This document shows, piece after piece, positions 14,504 to 23,324 of a DNA stretch of 44,519 bases. Under the pieces are notes generated by a model. That model was not told where the DNA came from and did no database searches. It was given only the letters and a program-made list of their open reading frames with translations. The position numbers and the translations under genes were made by a program. The stretch is from JBGTFE01 sp041747435 (GTDB lineage Bacteria; Acidobacteriota; Blastocatellia; Pyrinomonadales; Pyrinomonadaceae): positions 1-44,519 of the forward strand of contig JBGTFE010000095.1 of NCBI GenBank assembly GCA_041747435.1, given 5' to 3'. Within the stretch, counting starts at the first letter, position 1. The number at the start of each line of letters is the position of its first letter.

Positions 14504-17002
14504 TCAAAATCTTACGGTGAAATTCTTCCCGTCAGCCGTCAAAAAGTTGAGAACGTCCACATCAAAAGCGATTTCCGGCTTTCCATCGGCAAGCGCCTCG
14601 ATCTCGATATAAGCCAAAATACCCGAACTATTTTCGGCGGCATCCTTTGGCGCCACCAGCGAGACGAACATCTTTCCGCCTTGATTTACAAAGGGCGTCG
14701 CGGCGGTTTGGGCAAGTTCCCTGCCGAATATATCGCCAAAAGCGACGCTGCGAACGGCAACTTTTTTGTCGTCGAATTTCATTGCCAGAACCGCCGAACG
14801 AAATGCAGCCGCGCTTCGAATCATAACCGCAATTCTCGCTTTTTCACCGGCTTTCATTTCAGAAAGCGTTGGCAAGATCTGCAGTTCGGCTAAAAGCGGC
14901 GCACTTTCTACGGCTTTTACGTCGGACTTCAATGAAGTTTCCTGCGTTTCAAGCTTTTTGTCCGCTGAATCAACCGTCGGAGCGATCTGCAACGTTTTTA
15001 CGCTGGTATCGATTGGCTTCAGCTTCGCCGCCAGCGAGCTTGAATTTATCGCCGTTTCGGTTTGACTTTCAGTGACCGTATTTTTAACTTCGGTCGCTGA
15101 ATTTGTCGCGGGATTCGACTTAACATATGTCGGAACTTCCATTTGTTGATCCGGAAGTTGAATCTCGACATTATTCGGAATTTTCCGCGCCAGCGCTAGC
15201 TGTTCTTCAACCTCTTCCTGAATGATCATCGCTTCAAGCGAGCTGTTTGTCGGTGTCTGAAGACTTCCAGTCGGGCGTTCGGCTTCATCTTCGGGCAGGA
15301 TCGCCGGCGCGCGAATTACTCGCGGCGTAACCGCAATTACGACGTCAACCGTTCGATTATCTTTTGTCGGCGTGCTGAACAATCTTCCGAAAATCGGGAT
15401 CAAACCCAGGATCGGCAAGCCTTGCCGTCCGTTGCTTTCCGTGCCTTGGGCGACGCTTGCAAGCAAAAGCGTTTTGTTATTTTGAATACGCGCGGTTCCG
15501 TTGATCGTTCGTTCCGTGAATCTCGGCGTCAATGTAGCCGCATCGATCACGTCTTTCGATTCGATCTCCATTTTTACCTGAACGTCTTGGTTTGGAAAAA
15601 CGATCGGCGTGAAATTCAGCGTCAGACCGACCTGCTCATAATTGATGACGGGATAACCGTTGCCAAAACTTCCGGGCGTAGTCGGCGTATTCTGATTTGA
15701 AAATGGAACAACAGTCGCCGTTTGAACCGGAACTCGCTGACCGATGCGCGCTTTCGACGCTTCATTGTTAAATGCGTGAATTTGTGTCGAAGCGATAAGC
15801 TTCGTATTGGATTTGCTCTGAAACGCACTGATGACAGACGACGGAACCAGAATTCCGGTAGCGATCGCCGTTACGAGATTTGCGCCGAAATTGCCGGAAA
15901 ACGGAATCACGCCGCCAGCTCCAACGCCGCCGAGATTTCCGACTTCATTGTTACCAGAATTTCCGATCTGAGCGCCTATCTGATTTCCGAGTTTGAGCAG
16001 ATCTGTTTTGGACACTTCATAAATTTGCACGTCCATCACAACTTCGGCTCGGTCTTTATCCAACGCGCGAATGACGTCGGCAATTATTTTTATATTTTCG
16101 GACGTGTCGCGTACCGTCAAACTATTCGTCGATTTATCAATCAAAGGAATCGTCGGAGTTCTACCCGGCTGTGCCGGAATTGCCGATTGAATAACTTTAG
16201 CAACCTCGCTCGGATCGGCATTTGCCAAATAAAATGTCCGCAGAACGAGCTGTTGAAAATTGATGCGCCGCTGATTGCTCGCGATCAGGATGGTACGCGG
16301 TCCGACTTTCTGGAAAAACAGATTTTCCTGCAAAAAGATATAGTCGAGCGCTTTTGCTGCCGTTACGCTTCTAAGCTCGATGCTGATATCGCGCTTTTGG
16401 CGAAACGATTCCGTGTCGAATAGGACATTCAGGTCAAGATCCTTAGAGAGTTCTTTGATCAGGAACTGGAGATCGCCTTTCGGGTAGACGACGTCTCGCA
16501 ATTTTTCCATCTGCGCCGGAATAGTAACGCCGTTAGGTAAATTCTGTCTCGTATAGGTTGTCGGAACAAGTTTTATACGGTCGCCGTTCGATTTTTCATC
16601 TTTCTTATTACCATTGACAAAACCTTCCTGAAGGCGCACCATTCGATCCATTTCGGATTTTGCCAACTCGTTTACGGGATCGTAACCATATGCGGCGCGA
16701 AAGGCGTTGTATGCGCCGACGTAATCCTTCTGATTCGCGAGCGCTGTTCCCTTTTTCATATACATTTGCGACGCATTAAACAATGAGCGGACGAGATGCA
16801 GCCGGTATTCCGGGTTTTTCGGATTATCGCTGACCGCCTTCGCAAATTCTTCGACGGCTTTGTCCCATTCTTCCGCTTGTTCATATTTCATTCCCTGGTT
16901 AAAATGCTTTTTCCCGTCACCCGCAAGAACGGCGATCGGCGACAAAAGCGAAAGAACGAGCAAAAATGTAAAAGAAAATCGGACGTATGCGGATTTTTTC
17001 AT
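14504..17002 (-). CDS. Secretin with N-terminal TPR and C-terminal cohesin-like domain
   Basis: This 832-residue protein has a signal peptide ending AVLA, then TPR-like helices (about 33-110, HFNQGMKYEQAEEWDKAVEEF and NPEYRLHLVRSLF). N-type domains follow (GDLQFLIKELSKDLDLNVLFD; FYLANADPSEVAKVIQS with PLIDKSTNSLTVRD). The secretin pore domain holds VPVQTATVVPF, NYEQVGLTLNFTPIV and LPILGLIPIFGRLFST. After an acidic linker, residues of about 704-832 (LAELQILPTLSEMKAGEKARI to the end) have the beta-sandwich look of a cohesin domain. Secretins form the outer-membrane channel of type II secretion and type IV pili (GspD/PilQ). The fusion is larger than usual. GspE and GspF are upstream and pseudopilins downstream. 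Whether it serves secretion or pili cannot be decided. Confidence 0.9.
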   Translation of the reverse strand: MKKSAYVRFSFTFLLVLSLLSPIAVLAGDGKKHFNQGMKYEQAEEWDKAVEEFAKAVSDNPKNPEYRLHLVRSLFNASQMYMKKGTALANQKDYVGAYNAFRAAYGYDPVNELAKSEMDRMVRLQEGFVNGNKKDEKSNGDRIKLVPTTYTRQNLPNGVTIPAQMEKLRDVVYPKGDLQFLIKELSKDLDLNVLFDTESFRQKRDISIELRSVTAAKALDYIFLQENLFFQKVGPRTILIASNQRRINFQQLVLRTFYLANADPSEVAKVIQSAIPAQPGRTPTIPLIDKSTNSLTVRDTSENIKIIADVIRALDKDRAEVVMDVQIYEVSKTDLLKLGNQIGAQIGNSGNNEVGNLGGVGAGGVIPFSGNFGANLVTAIATGILVPSSVISAFQSKSNTKLIASTQIHAFNNEASKARIGQRVPVQTATVVPFSNQNTPTTPGSFGNGYPVINYEQVGLTLNFTPIVFPNQDVQVKMEIESKDVIDAATLTPRFTERTINGTARIQNNKTLLLASVAQGTESNGRQGLPILGLIPIFGRLFSTPTKDNRTVDVVIAVTPRVIRAPAILPEDEAERPTGSLQTPTNSSLEAMIIQEEVEEQLALARKIPNNVEIQLPDQQMEVPTYVKSNPATNSATEVKNTVTESQTETAINSSSLAAKLKPIDTSVKTLQIAPTVDSADKKLETQETSLKSDVKAVESAPLLAELQILPTLSEMKAGEKARIAVMIRSAAAFRSAVLAMKFDDKKVAVRSVAFGDIFGRELAQTAATPFVNQGGKMFVSLVAPKDAAENSSGILAYIEIEALADGKPEIAFDVDVLNFLTADGKNFTVRF

Positions 17003-17111
17003 AGTTTTAATTTCCCGAATTGGTGTTTTTTGTTTACGTTAGATGCAAAAAACTCAAACCTTCAAATTTCTCACGCGACCCTCAACGTAAAGTTTCAAAA
17101 ACTTTAACCTA

Positions 17112-17136
17112 AAACAATCAATATTCTCGATTGTTT
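17112..17136 (-). other. Small hairpin in the gspE-secretin spacer
   Basis: AAACAATC (17112-17119) and GATTGTTT (17129-17136) form a perfect 8-bp stem with a 9-nt loop, with only four T residues after it on the minus strand. The 152-nt spacer 17003-17154 holds no gene. It may weakly attenuate transcription into the secretin gene. Confidence 0.35.
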
Positions 17137-17154
17137 CAGCCTAAAAAGCAAATT

Positions 17155-18837
17155 TTATCGAACTTCCTCAACGAATGTCACGCGATTTATTTCATAAAGC
17201 GTTGTCGTGCCCGAAAATACTTTTTTGACCGCCGATTCACGTAGGCTTGTAAGCCCTTCTTTTTCGGCTTGCCGTCGAATTTCCGAACCCGGGCGACGCT
17301 CGATGATCATCTCACGAATCCTGTCGGACATGTCGAGCAACTCGTGAATCGCCGTTCTGCCGCGATAGCCGGTGTGATTGCATGCGTCACAGCCGATATT
17401 TTTATAAAATTCTTTGCCGCGAACATCCGCCGGGCGCAAACCCGATTCGACAAGCTCATCATCGGTCGGCTCATAATGACGCTTGCAAGTCGGACACAAA
17501 AGCCGCACGAGCCTTTGCGCTAGCACGCAGTTGAGCGAGGAAACGAAGTTATACGGCTCAACTCCCATATTCAAAAACCGACCGATCACGTCGATAACGT
17601 TGTTTGCGTGAACGGTTGTAAAGACAAGGTGACCGGTCAGCGCAGACTGGATAGCGATTTGTGCAGTGTCTTCGTCGCGGATTTCACCGACCATTATCTT
17701 GTCCGGATCGTGACGCAAAATGGAACGAAGCCCTCGCGCAAACGTCAGCCCCTTTTTTTCATTGACCGGGATCTGCATGATTCCCTGCAGTTGATATTCG
17801 ACCGGATCTTCAATAGTTATGATCTTGTCTTCGCTGTTTACGATCTCATTTAGAGCACCGTAAAGCGTGGTCGTTTTTCCCGAACCAGTCGGACCCGTAA
17901 CTAGAACCATTCCGTAAGGCTCTTTGATATATATCCTGAAACGCCGAATATCCTCCGCATCGAATCCAACGACCTCGAGGCTCAGATTTTTGAATTCTTC
18001 CGAAATTTGCTCTTTGTCGAGAATACGAATCACGCAGTTTTCGCCGTAAGCCGCCGGCAAAATGGAAACACGAAAATCGACCGTTCTTCCTTTATAACGA
18101 ACGCGAAAGCGTCCGTCCTGCGGAATTCTGCGCTCGGCGATATCAAGCTCAGACATAACCTTGATGCGCGATATCAGAGTTTGGTGATACGCAATATCGA
18201 TCGGATCGACCTTTTGATAAAGCGCGCCGTCGATACGGAATTTTACGCTCACGTCGCGGTCGCCGACCTCGATGTGAATATCGGATGCGCGCGATTCCAT
18301 CGCATTGTAAACGATCGTGTCAACCAATTTTATGATCGGTGACATATCGGAGTCGTTTGCGAGGCGGTCGAGATCCAGAACTTCCTCGCCCTGATCGGTT
18401 TCTTTGACGAGCGAGATCTTAAAAGTCGAAGCCGCTTCCTGCAAAACGCGCTGCGTAGCGTCACCCTTTTTTAAAACGACATCTATCGCGCCCTGAGTTG
18501 CGACATATGGAACGATGCGGACGTTCAGAACATTTTCGAGTTCGTCCAAACGTTCCAGATTTGTCGGGTCAGCCATCGCCGCGTGCAGATTTCCGTTTTC
18601 GCGCTTTAACGGAATAAAATGGTTTCTGAGCATTAGATCGACAGGAATATTGGCGAGCTCTTCATAATCGATTGGCGATTCCGCGTCCTGCGGCAGCAGA
18701 TCGATATACGGCAGCCTGTAGCGCCGCGCGAGTTGTTTTGCCTGCGTTACTTCGGGCGGCTCGTTTTCCAAAAAATCCGCAAGCTCGATTTTCGGCGACG
18801 ATATCGCGGGCGTGTAATTATCTGTTTCGTTGTTCAT
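17155..18837 (-). CDS. gspE: Type II secretion/type IV pilus assembly ATPase (GspE/PilB)
   Basis: The 560-residue protein has an MshEN-type N-terminal domain (about 30-125, ARRYRLPYIDLL). The ATPase core follows: Walker A GPTGSGKT (315-322), Asp-box ITIEDPVEYQL, Walker B region KIMVGEIRDEDTAQIAIQ and the His-box LTGHLVFTTVHAN. A four-cysteine zinc site lies at CPTC (448, 451) and CDAC (483, 486), as in extension ATPases and not in retraction ATPases such as PilT. It powers pseudopilus or pilus growth from the cytoplasm. It starts 3 nt after the gspF stop, and a 150-nt spacer separates it from the secretin. Confidence 0.95.
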   Translation of the reverse strand: MNNETDNYTPAISSPKIELADFLENEPPEVTQAKQLARRYRLPYIDLLPQDAESPIDYEELANIPVDLMLRNHFIPLKRENGNLHAAMADPTNLERLDELENVLNVRIVPYVATQGAIDVVLKKGDATQRVLQEAASTFKISLVKETDQGEEVLDLDRLANDSDMSPIIKLVDTIVYNAMESRASDIHIEVGDRDVSVKFRIDGALYQKVDPIDIAYHQTLISRIKVMSELDIAERRIPQDGRFRVRYKGRTVDFRVSILPAAYGENCVIRILDKEQISEEFKNLSLEVVGFDAEDIRRFRIYIKEPYGMVLVTGPTGSGKTTTLYGALNEIVNSEDKIITIEDPVEYQLQGIMQIPVNEKKGLTFARGLRSILRHDPDKIMVGEIRDEDTAQIAIQSALTGHLVFTTVHANNVIDVIGRFLNMGVEPYNFVSSLNCVLAQRLVRLLCPTCKRHYEPTDDELVESGLRPADVRGKEFYKNIGCDACNHTGYRGRTAIHELLDMSDRIREMIIERRPGSEIRRQAEKEGLTSLRESAVKKVFSGTTTLYEINRVTFVEEVR

Positions 18838-18840
18838 ATT

Positions 18841-20073
18841 TTATCTCCTTCCTCCGAACGGTCCGGATGAGATCGTCTGGATGATGGGAAGATAGATCGC
18901 GAGCAGGATCGTAATAACGACACCAGCCATAAATACCAAGATCAACGGTTCGAGAAGCGTTGTCAATTGTTCGAGGCGGACTTCCGATTCGGCGTCGTAA
19001 AAATTTGCGACTTCGTCAAGCATTTCGCGCAAACTTCCCGATTTTTCGCCGATTCCGACCATATCGAGTGCGAGCTCGGGAACCCAATTCGCCTTTTCAA
19101 GCGCTTCCGTAAAAAGCCGACCTTCGCGAATCAGCGGCAAAACCGCCTGACTTCTCCGGCGAAGCTCGTAATTCGTGATCGCCTGCGATGAGATATCCCA
19201 CGCGTCCGGAACCGTAATACCGCCGGACAGCAGCGTCGAAAGCGAGCGCGCAAGCTGCGCGATGGTCATTTGCCGGATCAACTTTCCGACGATCGGCAGG
19301 CGCAGTAGAAATTTATGCAAAATAAGCTTGCCGCCCGGTGTTCTGAGCCAAATTATCAGCGCAAAAACAAGAATCAAAAAAAGCGGCAACAGCCAAAAAA
19401 TGTTGTTTGCCAAGGTTGTCGAAACGGTCAGAACGACGACGGTTACTGTCGGCAAACCTCTGTTCGCGTTCAATCCTTTGAAAAGGTCTGACATTCGCGG
19501 CACAACGTAAAGCGCCATAAAAGCGACCATAAAGGTCGACGCAACCAGCAAAAAAGCCGGGTACGCGAGCGCGCTGCGCAATTTTCGCGCAACCCCGACG
19601 CTCCGTTTCAAATAATCGACGTAACGCGAAAGAACGTCGTCAAGCGCCCCCGATTTTTCACCCGCAAAAAGCGATGCCGTATAAATTTTTGGGAATGTGC
19701 CCTGCGCTTCGAACGCATCCGAAAGCGAAACACCGCTTTTGATCTTGTCTTCAACGTCAGCCAGCGTTACGCGAAGCGTCGAAGAACCCGAACGCGCTTT
19801 CAACAGCCCGATCGACTGCAAAACCGGAATTCCCGCGCGCAAAAGTGCGGAGAGCTGCTGATTAAAAAGCAAAAAATCGCCCTGCTTCACGCGATTTTTT
19901 TTTCCTGAAAACGGAAGCATAGCCGACAGACCGCTTTCGGCTGAAGAAATCGTGAAGACGCGAAATCCTTCATCTTCGAGTCTCTCGCGCGCGTCGCCAG
20001 CCGCCGTCGCTTCGACGATCCGCGTCAAAATCTCACCCGAAGGCGTTCCCAAACGACAAATAAACTCCGGCAT
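18841..20073 (-). CDS. gspF: Type II secretion/type IV pilus inner-membrane platform (GspF/PilC)
   Basis: The protein has about 410 residues and two GspF cytoplasmic domains. The first is FLLFNQQLSALLRAGIPVLQSI with SGVSLSDAFEAQGTFP, the second TIAQLARSLSTLLSGGITVPDAW with the GEKSGSLREMLDEVA phrase. Three membrane spans are clear (ALAYPAFLLVASTFMVAFMALYVV, NIFWLLPLFLILVFALIIWL, LILVFMAGVVITILLAIYLPI). It is the platform that couples the ATPase to the growing pseudopilus. ATG 20073 (MPEFICRLG) fits the family N terminus. The upstream in-frame ATG at 20091 lies in a GGAATNT-type repeat. It is the first gene of the operon. Confidence 0.94.
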   Translation of the reverse strand: MPEFICRLGTPSGEILTRIVEATAAGDARERLEDEGFRVFTISSAESGLSAMLPFSGKKNRVKQGDFLLFNQQLSALLRAGIPVLQSIGLLKARSGSSTLRVTLADVEDKIKSGVSLSDAFEAQGTFPKIYTASLFAGEKSGALDDVLSRYVDYLKRSVGVARKLRSALAYPAFLLVASTFMVAFMALYVVPRMSDLFKGLNANRGLPTVTVVVLTVSTTLANNIFWLLPLFLILVFALIIWLRTPGGKLILHKFLLRLPIVGKLIRQMTIAQLARSLSTLLSGGITVPDAWDISSQAITNYELRRRSQAVLPLIREGRLFTEALEKANWVPELALDMVGIGEKSGSLREMLDEVANFYDAESEVRLEQLTTLLEPLILVFMAGVVITILLAIYLPIIQTISSGPFGGRR

Positions 20074-20082
20074 AATAAACAG

Positions 20083-20158
20083 AAATTCCAAAAACCAGAT
20101 TCCGTATCTAAGATTTTAGTTGCCAGATTTGGAATTTGGAATCTGAAATTTGAAAAAT
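20083..20158. repeat. Inverted GGAATNT heptamer repeat upstream of gspF
   Basis: Units GGAATTT (20131-20137), GGAATCT (20138-20144), GAAATTT (20145-20151) and GAAAAAT (20152-20158) lie in register on the plus strand. An imperfect complementary arm lies at about 20083-20105, touching the 5' end of gspF. The pair can form a long degenerate hairpin in the divergent spacer between gspF and the first VWFA gene. Confidence 0.7.
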
Positions 20159-20262
20159 CGATTATATCACGCATTTTAACCCCAAAGGTTGCAAACAAAA
20201 GCAGTGTAAGAAATTTTGGGCTCAAACAACGATTTTTATGTTCCAAACATCAAAAAAATATC

Positions 20263-20291
20263 TTGCGGAAATTTTTACCGTTTCTTAGAAT
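20263..20291 (+). promoter_or_regulatory. Promoter of the VWFA gene pair
   Basis: TTGCGG (20263-20268) and TAGAAT (20286-20291) are separated by 17 nt. AGGAGAG at 20300-20306 serves as ribosome-binding site for the ATG at 20310. The short distance implies a very short leader. Confidence 0.55.
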
Positions 20292-20309
20292 AAAATTACA
20301 GGAGAGTTT

Positions 20310-21296
20310 ATGGCTGTGAAATTATTTCAGGTCGTCAGCCGCATTTGCCTAGCGAACTGTTCCGCCTTTTTTCTGCTTGTTTTTCTTAGCGGTTTTGTAA
20401 CTTCTTTTGCTCAGACCCCGACCGCAACGCCGCCGTCCAAAAAGGACGAAATTAAGATACCAACCGATTTGGTAACGCTCACTTTGACTGTGACGGACAT
20501 TTACGGTAGGTATGTTACGGGTTTAACAAAGGAAGCCTTTACCATTTTCGACAATAACGAAGAACAACAGATCACATTTTTCTCCGATGCGGACGCGCCG
20601 GTTTCACTTGGAATATTGTTCGACGTTTCCGATTCGATGAGCGGAGAGAAGATCCGCAAAGCGCAAAAAGCTCTCGAACGATTTATTGACACGAGCCATC
20701 CATCCGACGAATATTTTTTGATCGCCTTTAACAATCGCGCCAAGCTGTTGATGGATCGAACGCGCGACGGCGAGGCGGTTCTAAGAAAACTTACGCTCGT
20801 AGATCCGCGAAATAATACCGCGCTTTATGACGCCGTTTATCTCGGTATCGAAAAGGTCACGCGCGGCGCTCACCAAAAAAAAGCGATTTTGATAATCAGC
20901 GACGGTCAGGACAATGCATCGCGATATAACTTCGGTGAAGTGCGGCGTTTACTAAAAGAATCGGACGTCGTCGTTTACGCGGTGGGAATTTTGAACGGCA
21001 AGGATTCGTCAAGCATGGACGGAATGCAGGGACAAGCGTTTCTCGATGAGCTCACCGGTGTTACCGGAGGAAAAGCGTTTTACCCGCAAACGAATGTGGA
21101 AATGGACGAGATCTTCGCGCGCATCGCGCTTGAGCTTCGCCATCAATATTCAGTCGGCTATACGCCCAAGGATTTTCAACCTGACGGAAAATATCATAAG
21201 GTCAAAGTTAAGGTCAAACCTCCGCGCGGACTTCCGCGTCTAACGATCCGAAGCCGCGAAGGCTATTATGCAACACCAAATACGGATTATCGTTAG
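20310..21296 (+). CDS. VWFA-related secreted protein (first of a pair)
   Basis: This 328-residue protein has a signal peptide ending TSFA before QTPTATPP. A short beta region follows (TLTLTVTDIYGRYVTGLTKE, FTIFDNNEEQQITFFSD), of the kind that precedes the von Willebrand A fold in the acidobacterial VWFA-related family. The metal-ion-dependent adhesion site DVSDSMSG (D-x-S-x-S), the later threonine-bearing phrase NNTALYDAVYLG, and ILIISDGQDNASRY show an intact A domain (about 95-300). Such proteins bind partners through the metal site in the periplasm or outside the cell. Their role in Acidobacteriota is unknown. ATG 20310 has a near-perfect ribosome-binding site. The paralogue follows after 27 nt. 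Confidence 0.88.
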   Translation: MAVKLFQVVSRICLANCSAFFLLVFLSGFVTSFAQTPTATPPSKKDEIKIPTDLVTLTLTVTDIYGRYVTGLTKEAFTIFDNNEEQQITFFSDADAPVSLGILFDVSDSMSGEKIRKAQKALERFIDTSHPSDEYFLIAFNNRAKLLMDRTRDGEAVLRKLTLVDPRNNTALYDAVYLGIEKVTRGAHQKKAILIISDGQDNASRYNFGEVRRLLKESDVVVYAVGILNGKDSSSMDGMQGQAFLDELTGVTGGKAFYPQTNVEMDEIFARIALELRHQYSVGYTPKDFQPDGKYHKVKVKVKPPRGLPRLTIRSREGYYATPNTDYR

Positions 21297-21323
21297 AATT
21301 CCCACTTTATAGTTTGAAGAAAG

Positions 21324-22427
21324 ATGACACGCAAGAATCTCTACATTTTGACGCTGATTTTTTGTTTTGTGCTCGCTCCGGCTTTTTACGGGCTTGTTTC
21401 CGCGAGCGCCCAATCGACAATTAAACCGAATCCAACGCCGACGCCGGCAGCGAGTAAAACTCCGCCGAAATTTGCTACACCCACGCCTCAGCCAACACCG
21501 GACGAAGAAGATGACGGCGAGATTCGGATCGATACCGAAATAGTCGGATTGAGCGTTCGCGTGATCGACCGCAACAATCGACCCATCAATAATCTTCGAA
21601 AAGAAGATTTCAAAGTTTACGAAAACAATGTTCTGCAGCCGATAGAATCCTTCACAACGGCAGAAGTTCCGACAAATTACGCGTTGGTCATCGATAATTC
21701 CGGTTCGCTCCGTTCGCAGTTGGAAAAAGTGATCGATGCCAGCAAAGTTATCATCAGCACGAATCGTCCGGACGACGAAACTGCCGTTATTCGTTTTGTT
21801 AGCAGAGATAAGATCGAAGTTAAGCAAACTTTTACTTCAAATAAGATGGACCTTTTTGACGCGCTCGATGATATGTATATCGAATGTTGTCAAACGGCAC
21901 TTATTGACGCCGTTTATCTGGCTGCTGAAATGACTGCCGAATATGAAAAATCGGGCGCCAGAGACGATAGAAAGCGGCGCGCGCTGATACTTGTTTCGGA
22001 TGGAGAGGATCGCGACAGTTATTACAATGAAAGTCAGCTCTTTGATCTACTTCGCGAAGCCGACGTTCAGATCTATGCGATCGGTTTTGTCGCCGAGTTA
22101 AGTAACGATGGCGGTTTTATCAGCAAGAGTCCGCAGAAAAAGGCAAAATCCTTTCTCGAACGGCTTTCTGAAGAAACAGGGGGAAAGGCTTATTTTCCAA
22201 CTTCGTTGACCGAATTGAACACTATCGCAGCCGATATCGCGAGCGAACTTAGAACGCAATACCTCGTAAGTTATTATCCGACGAACGATGCAAAGGACGG
22301 TTCGTTTCGCTCTATAAAGGTCGTCGTCACGGAGGGACCGAACAAGCAAAAACGTATCGCCGTCACTCGCAGCGGCAGAAAAGCGGCGGGCGGCTCAAAT
22401 TCCACACAACCGATAAAAAAACCGTAA
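21324..22427 (+). CDS. VWFA-related secreted protein (second of a pair)
   Basis: The 367-residue paralogue of the preceding protein has a signal peptide ending SASA before QSTIK. A proline/threonine-rich linker with PTPTP motifs (about 33-60) leads to the beta segment GLSVRVIDRNNRPINNLRKE. The A domain has metal site VIDNSGSLRS, QTALIDAVYLAAEMT and LILVSDGEDRDSYY. Both proteins have the LRTQYLVSYYPT-type end (LRHQYSVGYTPK in the first). GAAGAAAG lies just before the ATG. The pair probably arose by duplication and is co-transcribed. A bidirectional terminator follows. Confidence 0.88.
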   Translation: MTRKNLYILTLIFCFVLAPAFYGLVSASAQSTIKPNPTPTPAASKTPPKFATPTPQPTPDEEDDGEIRIDTEIVGLSVRVIDRNNRPINNLRKEDFKVYENNVLQPIESFTTAEVPTNYALVIDNSGSLRSQLEKVIDASKVIISTNRPDDETAVIRFVSRDKIEVKQTFTSNKMDLFDALDDMYIECCQTALIDAVYLAAEMTAEYEKSGARDDRKRRALILVSDGEDRDSYYNESQLFDLLREADVQIYAIGFVAELSNDGGFISKSPQKKAKSFLERLSEETGGKAYFPTSLTELNTIAADIASELRTQYLVSYYPTNDAKDGSFRSIKVVVTEGPNKQKRIAVTRSGRKAAGGSNSTQPIKKP

Positions 22428-22451
22428 TTTTTGAGGTAAAAAATAAAAAAG

Positions 22452-22490
22452 GACAAACACAGAGAATTTCTAAGTGTTTGTCATTTTTTT
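22452..22490. terminator. Bidirectional terminator after the VWFA pair and BMC operon
   Basis: GACAAACAC (22452-22460) and GTGTTTGTC (22474-22482) form a perfect 9-bp stem. Seven T residues follow on the plus strand (22484-22490). On the minus strand the flank is also T-rich. It separates convergent operons and serves both. Confidence 0.85.
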
Positions 22491-22512
22491 GCGGAAAATA
22501 TGATTCCCGTAG

Positions 22513-22833
22513 TTATTTTTCCGGCACCGAACCGGAGATCTTTTTGCGGTTAGTTTCGCCCGTTTCGATGACGGGAATTCCATCGCTCACCTCTGAATGC
22601 GGACGCGGAATGACATGAACCGCCGTAACGGTGCCGACTTTTCGCGCCGCCGCCGCGCCGGCATCAACCGCCGCTTTGACCGCGCCGACCTCACCGCGCA
22701 CGATCGCCGTTACAAGTCCGGCATCAACTCGCTCGTAGCCGACCAAAGTAACGTTTGCAGCTTTCACCATCGCATCCGAGGCTTCGATCATTGCGACCAA
22801 ACCAAAACATTCAATCATTCCAAGTGCTTCCAT
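22513..22833 (-). CDS. BMC-H microcompartment shell protein (second)
   Basis: This 106-residue protein has a single bacterial-microcompartment domain: MEALGMIECFGLVAMIEASDAMVKAANV, ERVDAGLVTAIVRGEVGAVKAAVDAGAAAA and TAVHVIPRPHSEV. These are the hallmarks of the hexamer-forming PduA/EutM type that tiles the shell. The C-terminal tail after about residue 87 differs from the first BMC-H of the operon. It is the last gene of the operon, 22 nt after the zinc-ribbon gene, and lacks a clear Shine-Dalgarno sequence. The pore-lining segment near AAAARKVG is alanine-rich, so the passed metabolite cannot be read. Confidence 0.95.
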   Translation of the reverse strand: MEALGMIECFGLVAMIEASDAMVKAANVTLVGYERVDAGLVTAIVRGEVGAVKAAVDAGAAAARKVGTVTAVHVIPRPHSEVSDGIPVIETGETNRKKISGSVPEK

Positions 22834-22855
22834 AATCGTTCACAATTAATATAAT

Positions 22856-23290
22856 TTATTTCAAATAAATCGCAAGCAGAAAGATCGCTCCGGTCAATAC
22901 CGCAAAAATTATCGCAACTGCTATGAATTTACCGTTTGAAGGATTTTCATATTCTTCCCAGACAACCTCTTCGACTCGTTTCCTTTGAAGGTTTCTGGAT
23001 TTCCTTCTGAGCGCGGCGGCAGATCTAAGTCGCGCCGGTTCGCGCAAACCGCGTTTTTTTCGAACGACCGTAGTCGTTTCCGCTTTTTCATCGTCAGAGT
23101 TCTTCTCCTCAGAGCTTTCTTTTGCTATATCGTCGCGAAACCAGACATCGCTTACCGCGTCGTTGTTTTCGGCGATCGTTTCGTCGGGAGTAACCGAGTT
23201 GCCGCAATTGTAGCAAAAAAGCGCGGCTTCGCGGATGTCGACCCCGCAAGCCCTGCAGTTTTGTTCTTCGATTACTTTCGTTGCAGCCAT
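22856..23290 (-). CDS. Zinc-ribbon protein with C-terminal membrane anchor, in BMC operon
   Basis: The 144-residue protein starts with a zinc ribbon (CRACG at about 12-16 and CYNCG at about 26-30). A long acidic then basic linker follows (EEKNSDDEKAE, then RSAAALRRKSRNLQRKR). It ends in one membrane span (FIAVAIIFAVLTGAIFLLAIYL), so it is likely a tail-anchored cytoplasmic protein. It lies between the aldehyde dehydrogenase and the second shell gene, 34 nt from the former. No known BMC role is recognised. It could tie the compartment to the membrane, or be an unrelated passenger. Confidence 0.75.
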   Translation of the reverse strand: MAATKVIEEQNCRACGVDIREAALFCYNCGNSVTPDETIAENNDAVSDVWFRDDIAKESSEEKNSDDEKAETTTVVRKKRGLREPARLRSAAALRRKSRNLQRKRVEEVVWEEYENPSNGKFIAVAIIFAVLTGAIFLLAIYLK

Positions 23291-23324
23291 TTACTGTGAA
23301 ATCTGGTCGGCGCCGGATTTGCTT

